NCBI GenBank assembly: GCA_018398805.1
Contig: JAGFBZ010002544.1
Location: forward strand, 1 to 64,000
Reading direction: 5' to 3'
Source: Hirundichthys speculiger
Lineage: Eukaryota; Chordata; Actinopteri; Beloniformes; Exocoetidae
Length of the DNA: 64,000 nt
Program-made: the position numbers and the translations under genes
The notes under the pieces: generated by a model
What the model saw: only the letters and a program-made list of their open reading frames with translations
What the model was told of the DNA's origin: nothing
The model's database searches: none
Shown: piece after piece, positions 10,401-25,700 of the stretch
Layout of the letters: every line of letters starts with the position of its first letter
Numbering within the stretch: the stretch's first letter is position 1

Positions 10401-13400
10401 GACCTGTGGGGGGGTGGAGGACAGCTGGTGGAGTATCGCGCTGCACTGTTGGCTTCTCATGGAATGGCCTCGCTGGCCCTGGATTACCTGACGTGTACAG
10501 GTTGCTGTGGAAACGGGAAAGCTGGTGGATAACCAGTACTTTGAGGTGAAGCTGATTAATTTAATACTTTGATCACCAGAAACCAGGAGAAACAACAACT
10601 CCTCTGTAGTGGAGCTTTGAAAAAGTTGACATTCAGCAGTTAAACATTGATATCTAGCTGTAGATCTGCAGGTCTTCCAGTTTAAACATTGATATCTAGC
10701 TGTAAATGTCAGGTTTGAGGCAGAATGGAGGACCCAGGCGCAGGAGTTTCCAAAAAAAAAAAAAAAGTATTTATTTAACACACCAAAAACAAAAGTCAAA
10801 GAAAACCAAAATCCACAAAAGTAATCCTAAAGGGGAAAAAAAAGACTAAATCCAAAACAAACCAAAAAAATTCTACAAATGTTATCAAAAGAAGAATCCA
10901 AGGTGTAACAAACAGAAAAACACTCACAGGACGCGACATACAATTTACGGGGCATCAAAGAAAAACGGACCAGCATAGGACAGCGGAGAGATGACAAGAC
11001 TTAAATACACCAGGAAACCCAACGAGAGACAGGTGCAGACAATCAGGATGACAAGAGGGAAGGAAGCAGAGCTGAAAACAACGGAGGCAAGACAGACCTT
11101 CAAAGTAAAACAGGAAACAGGTGACACAAAAGACTTAACACAGAACAAAGAAAAAACCCAAAATGGCCGTCCCCAGACAATCACAGTAAATCTGCAGATC
11201 TTCCAGTTTAAACATAGATATTTAACAGTGGATAAAACTTTAAACATTCAAACCATCAAAGTAAAACGGACCAGCATAGACAGCGGAGATGACAAGACTT
11301 AAATACACAGGAAACCCGACGAGAGACAGGTGCAGACAATCAGGATGACAAGAGGGAAGGAAGCAAAGCTGAAAACAACGGAGGCAAGACAGACTTTCAA
11401 AGTAAAACAGGAAACAGGTGTGACACAAAAGACTTAACACAGAACAAAGAAAAACCCAAAATGGCCGTCAGACAATCACAGTAAATCTGCAGATCTTCCA
11501 GTTTAAACATAGATATTTAACAGTGGATAAACTTTAAACATTGAATTTGATATTAATTAAGGGGTGCCACTGCAAAGCATTTAACACTCCCTTATTACTA
11601 CTGTATTCCCAGTATTTCTTCTTCATCTGTTTCTTCTTATTCTTCCATTTCCACCAGAATTTTGGCACTTTTCACGGCCCACAGTTTTTAAAAAAAAAAC
11701 CCAAGAAAAACATCAAAACGACTGGCTCCATCAGGATTGACATGCTAGGACGTTCGGTTGCGATCCGTCAAACGATGTTTACGAAATTTATGACAGACTA
11801 TGAAAAAAAGCCTCATTGAAACAAATGAGGTTTGGCTCAATTCTTGAGAAATGGGTTAAAAACCCAGCTGGAGCGTGATAGCTCGTCCATATTTCATCAT
11901 AGTGACGTCATCCAACACACACAGCTGTGTTCTATCTACAGATCCAGTCAGTTAATGTTTTTTTACACACTCAGCGGAGTTGATCTGTCAAAATGTGGAC
12001 CCGTGTTCTTGCAATGTTCTTATCGTCTCTTAGTCTTGACCAACTTTTTGCCTTGTTGCTAACGGACACCATGAGCTGTTAGCATTTGCTTGCTGAATTA
12101 GTCATGCACGAAAAGCTAGATATCAGATTTCATTTTTCATATTCTCAATTAGGACTAATTTCTGATATTAGCCTTTAGCATGTCTTACCATCTATTAGCC
12201 AGGATGCTAACAGACAATTAGCAGCTGCTTAATTAATATTATTCTACACATCTGCAGTCACTGACTATGATATGTTAGCCATTAGCATATGTTAGCAGGG
12301 ATGCTAACCTAAAAAGAACAGCCATACAACTGAAGTTACTTTAAGGAAGCTTGAATCATGGACGCTTTAGAATCTGCTACTCTTTAGCACTTTAAATGAC
12401 AGGCAGTTTTATTACCATTACTTTATTATTGATATTAATATGAATGTGATTGTTTTTATCTGATCTTATTTATAGTCTTATACCAAGTTAATAATATTCA
12501 TGTTTGTACATCAGACAACATTAGCTGAAAAATACTTTCATATTCCAGTTATAGACAGTTTATGTTTCATATTGCTGTTTTCATGAGGATGATTCCATAA
12601 ATGACAGGTTTATTATTTGATAGAATCAGTAATGATGAGGTGAGGTTTAATCAAAATAAAGTAATTAATTTATTCAATCTGACTCCATTTGATTAAAGAT
12701 AACTTTACCATGAAATATAATTTAGATTTATTAGTTAACCGGTAGTTAAGAAGACAAGCACAAGAATAAAATTCTGCGGTTAAGACATCAGTCTTAGTTC
12801 AGGGATGACAGATATGAGTTAAACAAATCACTCAGTGACCTTCTCAACATGAAGAACAGCTCTGATGCCTGGTTCAAGTATTCAGAGATATTAGAACATG
12901 ATACTCAATCTTGTCTGTTCAACTCAGAGCTTCAGGGTGTGATACTTTCCTTATAAGTAAGGTCTTTGGGTTGAAGTATTTAGCTAGTCCCTATCTCAGT
13001 TCAGGGATGGCAGATATAGACATAAACTGATAAGTGACCTTCTTAACATGAAGAACAGCCTGACATCTGAGTTGAGATATCCAGAGGTTATAGAACCTAT
13101 CTAAATTATTACAGAAAAATTATATTATTACTCAAAAGTGTTACCCAGTGATACTTACCATATATCTAAAGATCTAATAGGTAACTGATTATAGATCCTT
13201 TGCTACTTAGAACTAGTGCTGGGCGATATGGAAAAAATCACATATCACGATATGGACTATTTTATATCACGATAACGATATATATCACGATATACCATAA
13301 TAAAGTATGTTTTCAGTTATTCTCTGAAAAGTTTGACAAAAATTTCATTGCGTACTTTTCAACTTTATTTTGAAAGGACATTTAGCTGAACTGTCACAAA

Positions 13401-16400
13401 CATACATTTTAGTGCAGCAAAAACAGGTAGGTACAGAGGTACAGTAGCTTTCACATTTTTTTAAAGTGCACAACAGTTTCTGAGAGGAAAAACACATTTT
13501 TGCACTGAAGTTGAGCTATAAAAAATAAACACAAATTATTTTTCAACTTTCTGAAATCTGTAACCTTGTAGTGCAAAGTTTGCAAACCAATATAAAGTGT
13601 CTAAAGTAAACATCAGGGTTGAAGAGAACTCTGTTTAAGGCATTAACCATGAATAAAAGTGCAAACATAAAAGGCTACTTTGTAGAAGTAGATATGATTC
13701 TATCAAATTTATCATTGCAGGTTATTTAATTACATATTTGCTGTAATAATTGATAAAATTAGGTTAGAAACAATAGAAACAATAGAAACGATAGAAACGA
13801 TAGAAGAGAAATGGCACGATATACACTTTTATATCGTCCCCACGATATGTATCGTCATATCGCCCAGCGCTACTTAGAACAAAAGTCTCAATAGACAATA
13901 TTAAAAAGAATAGTTAACATGCCAGTTTATTGTTAGGCCCAAAACAGAAATACAGCCAACAAAATGATATGACACTTGTGATGTGGGAGCCCTGGTAGGC
14001 AGATTAACTCAAAAGAGGGAGGTTCTTGTTCTTTCCTTTAATTCAAGTTCAACATTCAAGTCTCTTTATTGTCATTATGCAGGCATAACGAAATTTTGCA
14101 CACACATAAATATACACATAAAATACACGCATAAATAAATCACTCAGATAAATGAAAGAAAATATATACATATGCAAGATAAAAAACAACATTCTTTGTC
14201 GATGGTATTTACAGATTGTACATGTTTATTTACAGAGAACTGGCTGTGCAGGGGTTGGTGGGAGAGGTGGGTGGGAATGAAAATGGGGAGTTTTAATACC
14301 CAACTAGAACTAAGACAGTTCTTAATTCTGTCAAATAGGAATTTAAACGCTGATCACATCTGGAGACCTTTTGATTATGACCACCAAACCCATATAACAA
14401 TGCAAGAGGATGTTAGATGGACAGGAGGTGTTTAACCAAAGACACAACCTCGATTAGATCCAGTCTGAGACAAACGTCCTCTGTGTCTGAGGGTGAGACT
14501 GTCTCACAGAACCATGCAGCATCTGGTGGTAGATATCTGTGCTAGAACTAGCATTAGCATAGCCGAGGCTTGTTAGCGCACGAGAAAATCTGAAACTTTT
14601 TAGTACAGAAAGTGAAAGAAGCATTTCCTAAAAACCTGTAAGCCAAGTTCTAAAACAAGTTAGACGTCATAGAGGGAAATTAAACATATTTACTGGATGA
14701 GATATTTCCATTGTGTGGTTTACCCTTTTCATTTCTTACCATTATTACATTTATGCTTTAATACAGTCAAACTTTTAATACTACGTACCACCTGAGAAAC
14801 TGTTCAGCTCTCTGAGTATGATGACTAATTTCAAAATATAGCCATATCTGCCTTCTCATTTAGCTTTAAACACACAGAGATGTTTATTCCTTATTGTGGT
14901 TATTTATTACTTGAATTGTTACTTTACTGAATCAGACATTTAAACTCTGTCCAACAGTTGTCACACTCATACTCTCATACAGAGAAAAATAAATACACTC
15001 AAAGTTGTTACATCTGCACTGCAACTGAATATGCAACAAATATTTCTTTTAAAGACAATTTTAATTATCTCAAGCTACACATTTTGTTTGAAATGTAGTA
15101 TTTATAATGCATTTAATGTTTATGATTTTTTTTTAAGTGAAATTGTCGAAAAAATGTGGACAGTCATGACGTTCCCCGCGTTCCACAACTGTGCGTAGCA
15201 CCAGTGCGCACCACTGCTTTAAAAAATATTATTTCTAAAACATATATTTATACATGTTTATAACTATCTATTGAACCGACTGAGGAAGTTACCCAGAATG
15301 CAGCAGTCTGCTGCTCACTGATGTCAACAGGTTACTTTTTTGGACAATATAGTTGTTTTGATTTTGATTTGAATATATAATCTGCAAGAAAGGTTTTAGT
15401 TGTGAAATATCAAACTGAGCTACAAAGACAAAAGCAGATTGTTCTGAATCACAGCTTTGTTTTTGTAGGCGGCATACAGAGTCCTGCAGCGCCACCCTCA
15501 GGTCCTCGGCAGCAGCATCGCCATCCTGGCTCTCTCCCTGGGAACCAGTATTGCATTCTTAATGGCCGTCTATTCACAAGTCATGAAAGTAAGCCACGTC
15601 TCTTTAAAATGGATTTTCACCTGGTTAATATTTCTGAAAGTTAAAGGTGGGACTGGACCTGAATACTCTTCTTTACTAAATAAGAGCTTTTAATGTAATC
15701 ACATGATTTTCTGTTGAAACATGAGCTGCTGCAACACAGAAGGAAAGACCCCTGATGTGGAGGAATTACTGACTGAATGTTTAATGAAATGTGGCCTGAA
15801 GAAACTTCTCTAAAATTAAAGATGAAGAATAAAAATATAATTCAGACAGGAAACTATGGAGCGATAGGAGTGCCACATTAATAAATAAATAAATAAATAA
15901 ATAAATGTGGAAATATAAAGAGGAAATAAAATAAATGTGGAAAGAAATAAATAAATAAATAAATGTGGAAATAAAGAGAATAAATATAATAAATATCTGT
16001 GGAAATATAAAGGACCTATAAAAGGCCCTCCCTATAAAGGGAAAATAAATAAATAAATGTGGAAATATAAAGAGAAATAAATAAATGAAAAGGAAAATCA
16101 TCTTTAATTTTCGTATTTCATTTGCTTTTCCTTTTTGGCACTCCTGTGACACAAGGATAAAGCAATGACAAAACGCTTGGTGGACTGAGCTGTCAATCAA
16201 ATGGCTCTGGGTGGGTCATGGGCGGTACGCTAACTCATAGATATGTAGAAATCCAGTGCTCAGGGAACGACTATCCATCCTGGACAGGAAGCCCCGCCCA
16301 GAGCCATTTGATTGACAGCTCAGTCCACCAAGCGTTTTGTCATTGCTTTATCCTTGTGTCACAGGAGTGCCAAAAAGGAAAAGCAAATGAAATACGAAAA

Positions 16401-16701
16401 TTAAAGATGATTTTCCTTTTCATTTATTTATTTCTCTTTATATTTCCACATATTATTTATTTATTTATTTCCCTTTATATTTCCACATTTTTTTTTTATT
16501 TATTTCCTTTATATTTCCACATATTTTATTTTTATTTATTTTTATATTTCCACATATATTTATTTATATTTATTTTTTATTTATTTATATATTTATTTAT
16601 TTATTTTTTTATTTATATTTTTATTTATTTTATTTATTTATTTCTCTTTCTATTATATTTCCACATTTATTTATTTATTTATTTTTCCTTTTTATTTCCA
16701 T

Positions 16702-16736
<35 letters not shown>

Positions 16737-19700
16737 TTTTTTATTTAATGTGGCACTCCTATCGCTCCATACGTAACAGGCTCATGGTTGGTTTTTATTT
16801 TAATAATATTTCACCCTAACAAATAAAAATCATTCATGAAGCTTTGATGGGAGTATAGGAGTCATCTTTGCTCACAGACGATGAAGCCACAGTGTTTTCA
16901 AAAACAGCCGTCGGCCGTCGCAGCCGACAGCAACTTTTCCATTTGCGACGCCTACTTTCCCTTGGGTAAATAAATTATGAAATAAATAAAGTTTTCGTAA
17001 AAGAGCCAGGTGTCCACAAAGGTTTTTGAGTTAATAAACTTGAAAGTTTCGTTGAGAATTTCGCCACACCATCGCTTGAATCTGCTTGCATACGTCGATC
17101 GAACGTTCAGCAGTTTCCAACAGAAACTATTTAAGACAACATATTGTAGCGTCCGACTGGACGCGATAGAAAGAACGGACAAAAAGGTGCTCAACAACCG
17201 TCGCTTTATTTCAACCAGAACCGGTTACTGTCGGCCGTAACCACGCCAGAAATAAAAGACAGCAGTACAGGAGAATAACACAGCGGCTAATCAGCTAGCG
17301 CTCTCGGGCTAACACACAGTAACACACAGGCTTCCGTCTCTCTTTGTTGCTAGTCCCGCCCCCTAACCTATTCTACCCAATAACCTGCCTGCCTCAGCTC
17401 GAGATGCATTCATTGAACTCATGTAATCCGAACAACAGAACATCTGAACAATAACAGAGCATCATAACATGAACATAATGTCAGGGTTGCTACAATATTC
17501 TGTTTTCCAAGATGAGCAAAATGGCGGAAAATGACTGAAAACTAGCCTGTATGTGTTAAATAATTAACACAAATTAGGCACAGATTTCAGATAAATGTGT
17601 CATTTTTAACTGTATTTTTCATTCCAAATTAAAGATGAATGTGTAAGAATGTTAGTAAATTAGAGACTAGCCAAACTTGAACTACATATTAGAGATGCGC
17701 GGATGACATATATTTTAACCCGCAACCGCTTCTTAAAATCTCTATCCGCCCGCTGTCCATTTGCAGGAACGTTTTTTCACCAATTTTCAAAACCGAACCG
17801 ACCCGCCATCCTTTTTAATAATATGTAAAATATTTTTTCTTATTATTATTGTTTGAGTGCTTCAACCGCAACCCGCCCGAATTTAATTAAAGTATTATTT
17901 TTTGACGAGTCATCCGCCCGATATGCGGATTATCCGCTCCGCCCGCGGGTGCACGGTTCAACCGCGCATCTCTACTACATACACGTTGTTTAGCCTCTTG
18001 TAACTTCAAGGCCCATTCTAATGTAGAATCAGATTAATATCAAGGACGTTAATGTTATCATGAACCAAGCAAACATGGAGTTATAAAATAACCAGTTTAT
18101 TTTCATTTGATTTGTTATGAAATACATGTATCACACTTTGCTCTTTCAAACTTGCAATTACTTTATTTACTCTTGTTTAACAAAAGACATGCAATGTTAT
18201 GGCTAGGGTTATTTTAATTAAATAAAAGGTATCTGAACATCCCATTTTGTGTCTCAAAATGCTGGAAAATACGTCTCCCAGAGTCTAGAATTTCAAAATT
18301 TCCTGGGGGAGCAGCAACTCCTACTTCACTCAACGCAACTTCTACTTTCAAAAGTTGTGAAAACACTGACACTACAAAAACATGTTGTTTATGCTAACTG
18401 GTATAAATCCCACCAAGGCTTCATGTACATTTACTATAATGTAATTTAATTTATAGGAATAGTTGGACTCATTTTAGGGATATTTCAGTCAGATAAGTAA
18501 ATCCTGTAGATGTGTGGCAGTAGTATTAAGTTGTAAAGACGCCTGTGTTGGTTCCTGGACTGCAGACGTATAAACTCTTTGTTGTTGCTGTTTTCCAGCT
18601 CAGGTGTGTTGTGTGTATTAGCGGGAGTCATGTGCAGCCAGCTAACGGCTCTTTACAGAAAATAATGGATTACTTTGCCAAGTAAGTTGTTGTGCTCTCA
18701 TTTGCTTTTGATTTCTGCACAAATCTATTTCTGTAGGGACACAAATTCATAGATACGTAAGAGAAATAAACAGATGAACAGAATCCATGACTTTGTTTAA
18801 AGTGTGATTGTTAGCTGATGACTATCCAAGAAGATTTCAACTGAACTTTCATTTATTTTGTGTTGACAAGAAACTCTTCAATGACCCGTGCCACAGCGGA
18901 GAATGAAATGATCTGGCGGGATCTGTTGCTGCCTATCCCCAAGGACCCCTCCCTCAAAGTGGACGTGAGTGCTGTCAGCCATGTTTTCTCTTTCTCATTT
19001 ATTTCCAGTTAAGTTCATTTTCAGTTTTGTCACTGTTTTTTTTTCCTCAAAAGTAAAGGTCTTTTGAAAACCTTTGACTTGTCCTAACCCTAACCCAGCA
19101 CCTTCATTTACAGGTGCTGTCGCTTTAAAGGATGCGCCACTCTTTTTTTTTTTTTTTGTCTGCATTTACATTCATGGTTAGCGCTAGGCTTGGGCGGTAT
19201 TACGGTAATACCGTATACTTCCGGTATTTAAAAATAGCAGCGGTATCAGTTTCAATACCGTCATAAAAAAATGCAATGAATGATTTCTGTGGTTTAAAGT
19301 TTAGTTTCTCTCCTGTATCGCTGTGTGTTCTGCTTTATTTTACCGTTTATTCGTGTTCGCTTGGAGCTGATCTCGGTTTGACTCGTCCTGTTAAGGTACT
19401 GACGATGAAAACAACACTTCCTGAGTTTGCTGCTTCAAAATAAAAGCTTCTAATGAAACTAATAATGTTGGACTTTTATTTTGAAGAATTTATAGGAAGT
19501 GAAACGTCCCGCATCAGACACTTTACTATAAAGCGCAGCGCACTATAAAGGCAGTTTCGGGCAAAGAGAGGAGCTGGAGCAGAGAAGGAACAGTTAAAAC
19601 TACAGTGAAAAGCAAGAAATACACAAATAAATAACAACTGTAGTTGAGCCAACTTTATATTGAAGCACTGAAGTGCTGTTTCGCCTTGAACTCGCCTTTT

Positions 19701-22700
19701 TTTTAGGCGTAAAGCCCCGCGGCGGCGCACATTATGGGGACGGCTGTTTTGACGCGCAGCATCCGCCGGTGGTGTTTGTTCGCCTTAATAGTCGCGGGAA
19801 TACCGTATAACCCGGTAAAATGTGAGGGAAGTTTGACCGTATCAAAATTTGGATACCGCCCAAGCCTAGTTAGCGCCATCATCTAGCCAAACCATCTAGT
19901 ATGTATAGGCAATTTCATTTTATAGCAGACTTTTTTTGTGCTAATGTGAAGGGTTTTTCTCTGGCAGTAAATCCTAACATCTTTTATTAACATCCTAAAT
20001 CCTGATTCCATCAGAGAGGACTAAAAAACACCAGCAGTGAAACATTTAAAGACAAGACAATTAAAGAGACTGGACAGTGAGGGTGTGGTGTGTGCTGGGT
20101 TGTGTTGTGACAGCAAACATACTCGAAAGATAAGACTGGTTGAATACCTACCAAGCTATAGACCTGAATATGGATAATTCATGTAAACATTATTAATTTG
20201 ATTGTGTTGACAGTAGTGGAGGTGGGGGGGGGGGGGGTGTAAATAATAAATGTGTCCGTGCCCATATACACTCACATTACCAAAGTACCAAGGAAACTGT
20301 TACCACCATTACCATCACCACTAGGGGTGTTCGGCCTTCGATCTTAAAAATTTAAGGTGGATCGGATCGGCCGATCAACCTTATTTTAACACGCCGATCT
20401 TTTTTTCATTATTTTTTTCCTCAAAAAATGATCCTGATTAACACAAATTAATAAAGTAATCATATTACACAAACAAAAATATTTTAAAAATATTATTTAA
20501 TATTTTTTACTACAGCAGCTAACGCTCTGTGAAACTTTTAAAAGAAAGGACAAACTCCTGAAAGGCTCGAAGAAATACAGAAAAATCACCGAGCTAATCA
20601 GGACTCTGGAGGTCCACAGGTAGGCTGGTCCAGAGTCAGTAGTACCTGAGGTCCTCAGGTAGGCTGGTCCAGAGTCAGTAGTACCTGAGGTCCACAGGTA
20701 GGCTGGTCCAGAGTCAGTAGTACCTGAGGTCCACAGGTAGGCTGGTCCAGAGTCAGTAGTACCTGAGGTCCTCAGGTAGGCTGGTCCAGAGTCAGTAGTA
20801 CCTGAGGTCCTCAGGTAGGCTGGTCCAGAGTCAGTAGTACCTGAGGTCCACAGGTAGGCTGGTCCAGAGTCAGTAGTACCTGAGGTCCACAGGTAGGCTG
20901 GTCCAGAGTCAGTAGTACCTGAGGTCCCACAGGTAGGCTGGTCAGAGTCAGTAGTACCTGAGGTCCTCAGGTAGGCTGGTCCAGAGTCAGTAGTACCTGA
21001 GGTCCTCAGGTAGGCTGGTCCAGAGTCAGTAGTACCTGAGGTCCACAGGTAGGCTGGTCCAGAGTCAGTAGTACCTGAGGTCCTCAGGTAGGCTGGTCCA
21101 GAGTCAGTAGTACCTGAGGTCCACAGGTAGGCTGGTCCAGAGTCAGTAGTACCTGAGGTCCACAGGTAGGCTGGTCCAGAGTCAGTAGTACCTGAGGTCC
21201 ACAGGTAGGCTGGTCCAGAGTCAGTAGTACCTGAGGTCCACAGGTAGGCTGGTCCAGAGTCAGTAGTACCTGAGGTCCTCTGGTAGGCTGGTCCAGAGTC
21301 AGTAGTACCTGAGGTCCACAGGTAGGCTGGTCCAGAGTCAGTAGTACCTGAGGTCCACAGGTAGGCTGGTCCAGAGTCAGTAGTACCTGAGGTCCACAGG
21401 TAGGCTGGTCCAGAGTCAGTAGTACCTGAGGTCCACAGGTAGGCTGGTCCAGAGTCAGTAGTACCTGAGGTCCTCTGGTAGGCTGGTCCAGAGTCAGTAG
21501 TACCTGAGGCCCTCTGGTAGGCTGGTCCAGAGTAAGTAGTACCTGAGGTCCACAGGTCCTCTTACAAGCTTTGAGCTGCGGGAGGATATTAGAGTAAACT
21601 CTAATATCCTCCCGCAGCCCAACAGAACACTTGAAAAAGACAGATATCTTAAAAAAACTTATCAGTATATTGGTGAGATATTCAATCGGGATTTTTGTCC
21701 TCAGAGGACAATAATGATCTGTCAGGTCTTCTGTCAGATATGTGTCAGATATAATGACATTACTCCAAGTATCTAGAAGCTTGGCAGAAGGAGAATGTTC
21801 CAGCATGATGAGCAAAGGACAGAGAAAATTAAAAAAAAAAAAAAAACGAAAACTATGATCTGGACAAGTATACCATCTGACACCATCCAGTAATTCCTCT
21901 TTAGGATCTTTTAAAGAATCCACCACAGTCCCTGTAGTGAAGTAAATCTATTCTCCTGAGTGTCAGTGGTCTTTACCCTCCAGTCTCACTGGTTACCAGT
22001 TACATTTCAGCACTCCACAAAAAAATGATTTTCTACCAAATGATGCAGACGTGCTTCTGAGGATGTTTTTTTGGTTTGTTTTTTAAACAGGTGGGTCGTC
22101 TCCAGTGTCCACTGCTGCTGGTTGTTGGAGAAGACGATCAGAACTGGTGTTCCTACGAGTCTGCAATGGACGTAAGTTTATTGAGATCACTTCTTCCTGT
22201 GTGAGTAACAAAAGGAGACACTATGCTGACAAAAGTTATCTGGATTTATGAGAGGAGAATCAGTTAAGCAGAGAAGAGTCAGTGGAAGTCCCACAGGATC
22301 TTGACCCATTTGTTCTCAACCACCTTTGGAGGTGTCTCCATCTTGACCCTGTGACCTCCAGTCCGTCCTGGTGCAGATGTTCCTGTGTATTATTCCTGCT
22401 ACCTGGTTGCTCCATGTCTCTTTAGCTGCTAGCATCTTCCACCCTGCTGAGATGTTCTGTTTTGTTTCAGGCTCTTCTCTCCACAGGGTCAGGGTTGGGG
22501 TTAATCCTAACCCTGACCCGTCTGGGGTTCTGTTTGATAGACGTTTATGGATGCCTAGTTGGTGTGTCTAGTTCAAGTGTCTATTCAGTGCTCAGTCCCC
22601 CACCCCAAAATACAAAAATGCATGATATAGTAATTAAAAACAACTATATCTGCACAAACCCTTCAATGTACAAGAGAACACAACAGAACCAAGAAAGGAC

Positions 22701-25700
22701 GTGATCCATCTGCAGCAGGTCATTTTCAGTCTGTTTGTTCAGGTCCAGTGATCATGATGATCTGGAACCACAGAGGTGAAACGACTCTGACCTGAGACAC
22801 TGAGATACAGATCACATTTCTTTTTAAAACTGGTGTTTCAACAACTACAGTTGTCGTGCAGACATAAACTTAGTTAACCTTTTAGTTTTGGACTTAGCAA
22901 TCAGTATATACACATCATCCTCTCTAGTGCTGGGTAATATGACGATACATATCATTGGACGATAGAAAAGTGTGTATCATGCCATTTCTCTTCTATCGTT
23001 TCTAACCTAATTTTATCAATTATTACAGCAAATATGTAATTAAATAACCTGCAATGATAAATTTGATAGAATCATATCTACTTCTACAAAGTAGCCTTTT
23101 ATGTTTGCACTTTTATTCATGGTTAATGCCTTAAACAGAGTTCTCTTCAACCCTGATGTTTACTTTAGACACTTTATATTGGTTTGCAAACTTTGCACTA
23201 CAAGGTTACAGATTTCAGAAAGTTGAAAAATAATTTGTGTTTATTTTTTATAGCTGAACTTCAGTGCAAAAATGTGTTTTTCCTCTCAGAAACTGTTGTG
23301 CACTTTAAAAAAATGTGAAAGCTACTGTACCTCTGTACCTACCTGTTTTTGCTGCACTAAAATGTATGTTTGTGACAGTTCAGCTAAATGTCCTTTCAAA
23401 ATAAAGTTGAAAAGTAAGCAATGAAATTTTTGTCAAACTTTTTAGAGAGTAACTGAAAACATACTTTATTATGGTATATCGTGATATATATCGTTATCGT
23501 GATATAAAATAGTCCATATCGTGATATATTATTTTTTTCCATATCGCCCAGCACTAATCCTCTCTATCTCCCCCCTCCTTTAAGTGTGACAGTTGTCTGA
23601 CAGGCAGCCTGATGTTTCACACCTGAGATCAGATCAGCAGTGTACGAATCATAAGAGTACCCCCTAATTTAAGCATATAATTCAGGTGTCATGCAAAGTA
23701 GCGATATCACAGCACTGTTAATTTATCAAAATGTTCTCAGAATACTAACTACAAAATCTGACATGCATCATACCAAGAAGGTAAATATAGAACTTAAGAG
23801 GTTAATTTACTTCTTGGTTAGTTAATGTTATCTCCCCACAACCTTTGCAACCTACAGGTTCAGTTAATTTACTGTCTTCCAGATAAAGGAGATAATGGAA
23901 CAAGCAGGAAACAGCCACCTGCTGACAGTCCTGTCCTATCCAAACGCAGGTCACCTGATCGAACCCCCGTACATGGCGCACACCCGGACCAGCGCTTTTA
24001 AACCAGGCACAATAACCTCTGGACCTCAGAAAGGTAAGTTCACTTTCAGACAGGATTGCTCACACCACTGAGAGAATCAATGACACGTATCATGGACTCG
24101 TTGATACAGTGTGTTGGTCTTAAATCAATCACACTTTGGTCAGAACATCTCAGACATGAGCAACCATGGAGCTGTTGCCTCTGTTTAGAGAAAATCATCG
24201 TTAGCAAGTTGGGTGAGGAACATCTTCTGGAGTCTATCCCAGCTGTCTTCAGGTGAAAGGCAGGGGTCCACCTGGACAGGTTGTTAGTCCATCACAGGAC
24301 CACATGTAGATGAACGGCCATGCACACTAACAGAAATAATTATATTTTAAAAAAATTCTAGTACTAAAACACACTTCTTAACACTCACCACCACACACCT
24401 CGACCCATACCAATAACACAATCAATAACTAATAATCTGATTAATGACCCAGCAGAAATGGAGGAAATGCTGTCTTTAGTCTGAGAGGAAATAGTTAGGA
24501 TTAGGAATACACTGGTAGAAAGATACTGGAGAAGATGGAGCTGCTGGCAGGAGAAGAATATCTTCAGGTGCGGTGAAAGAGGAGATGGTGCTGGTTGGTG
24601 TGATGGAGGAAGATGATGAAGGTAGAAGACAGAGAAAGAGAAAAGTGCTTGATGTGGTGAAGAAAAAGTAGTGATCTAATGTATGAGCTGAAAAGCTAAA
24701 ATAACAAAGCTACGGAGGAAGCATAGAAGCTCCCTTCTGGTGTTAATTAAAGAGCATTTTTCAAGATTCTTCTTGAACTGAGACGTGGCTTGGAGGCCTG
24801 CCCACCAAATTTAGATTTTTTTATATTCTACTAGAGAGGGTAAAAGAGGAGGTGGAACGGCATCCATTATAAATGGCTCACTGACCTCAAATGGAGTGTC
24901 TTTAACAGTTAAAGTCATTTGAGCACCACGCCTTCACTTTTAGCAGCCCTCCGATTCTCTGCATCACTGTATACAGACCACCTCATCACTAGTTCTTTTA
25001 TCAGCAAATTCTCTGAACTTTTATCAGTCATTCACACCTCTTATAACAGGATTTTAATAACTGGTGATTTTAATCTACATGTTGATGATACCTCGGATCC
25101 AATATCCAGAGAGTTTTTAAACCTTTTAAATTGTCTTGATTTTAAGCAGCCGACTCACAACAGAGGACACACCCTGGACCTGGTCATGACCCATGGTCTC
25201 CACAGGTGTGTCCTCTGTTGTTCACCTGGCTGTGTCTGACCACTACTGTGTATTTTTTATCATCGCCAGTAGGGATGCACATTTTGGATTTTTTTTATGA
25301 CCGTTAACCGACGCCCTTTAACGATTAATAACCGTTAACCGATAAGTCCGGGAGGGTTGGCTGCCGCGATGTTGCGCGCGTTGTCGTGGACGCATGCGGA
25401 CACTTCCCCAAGAGCGACAATCACGAACTAGCTAAACTTACTAAACTTATCTCTTGTGTTTTTCCACTACCTCACCGTCTCGGCCGTATCCAGACCCACA
25501 TTCATCGCTATCTCCCTCCATGAATTACTAGAATATGTGCTGTCTTTGTAGTGTGGAGAACCAGAATCGTACAGATGTGGATACTTCCTCATTTCTTCGA
25601 TGACGCACTCTTTTCTACATGGATGTAGAATTGACCAATCAGAGGCCTGTTGCACCTGTCGACACGCCCCCATGAGTTGATTGAATTACGTAGCTTAAAA

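Noticed and set aside
16218..16748. Hydrophobic [13 protein letters not shown] frame resembling a membrane protein
   Set aside because: It is translated from the ATTT microsatellite arms of the foldback element.
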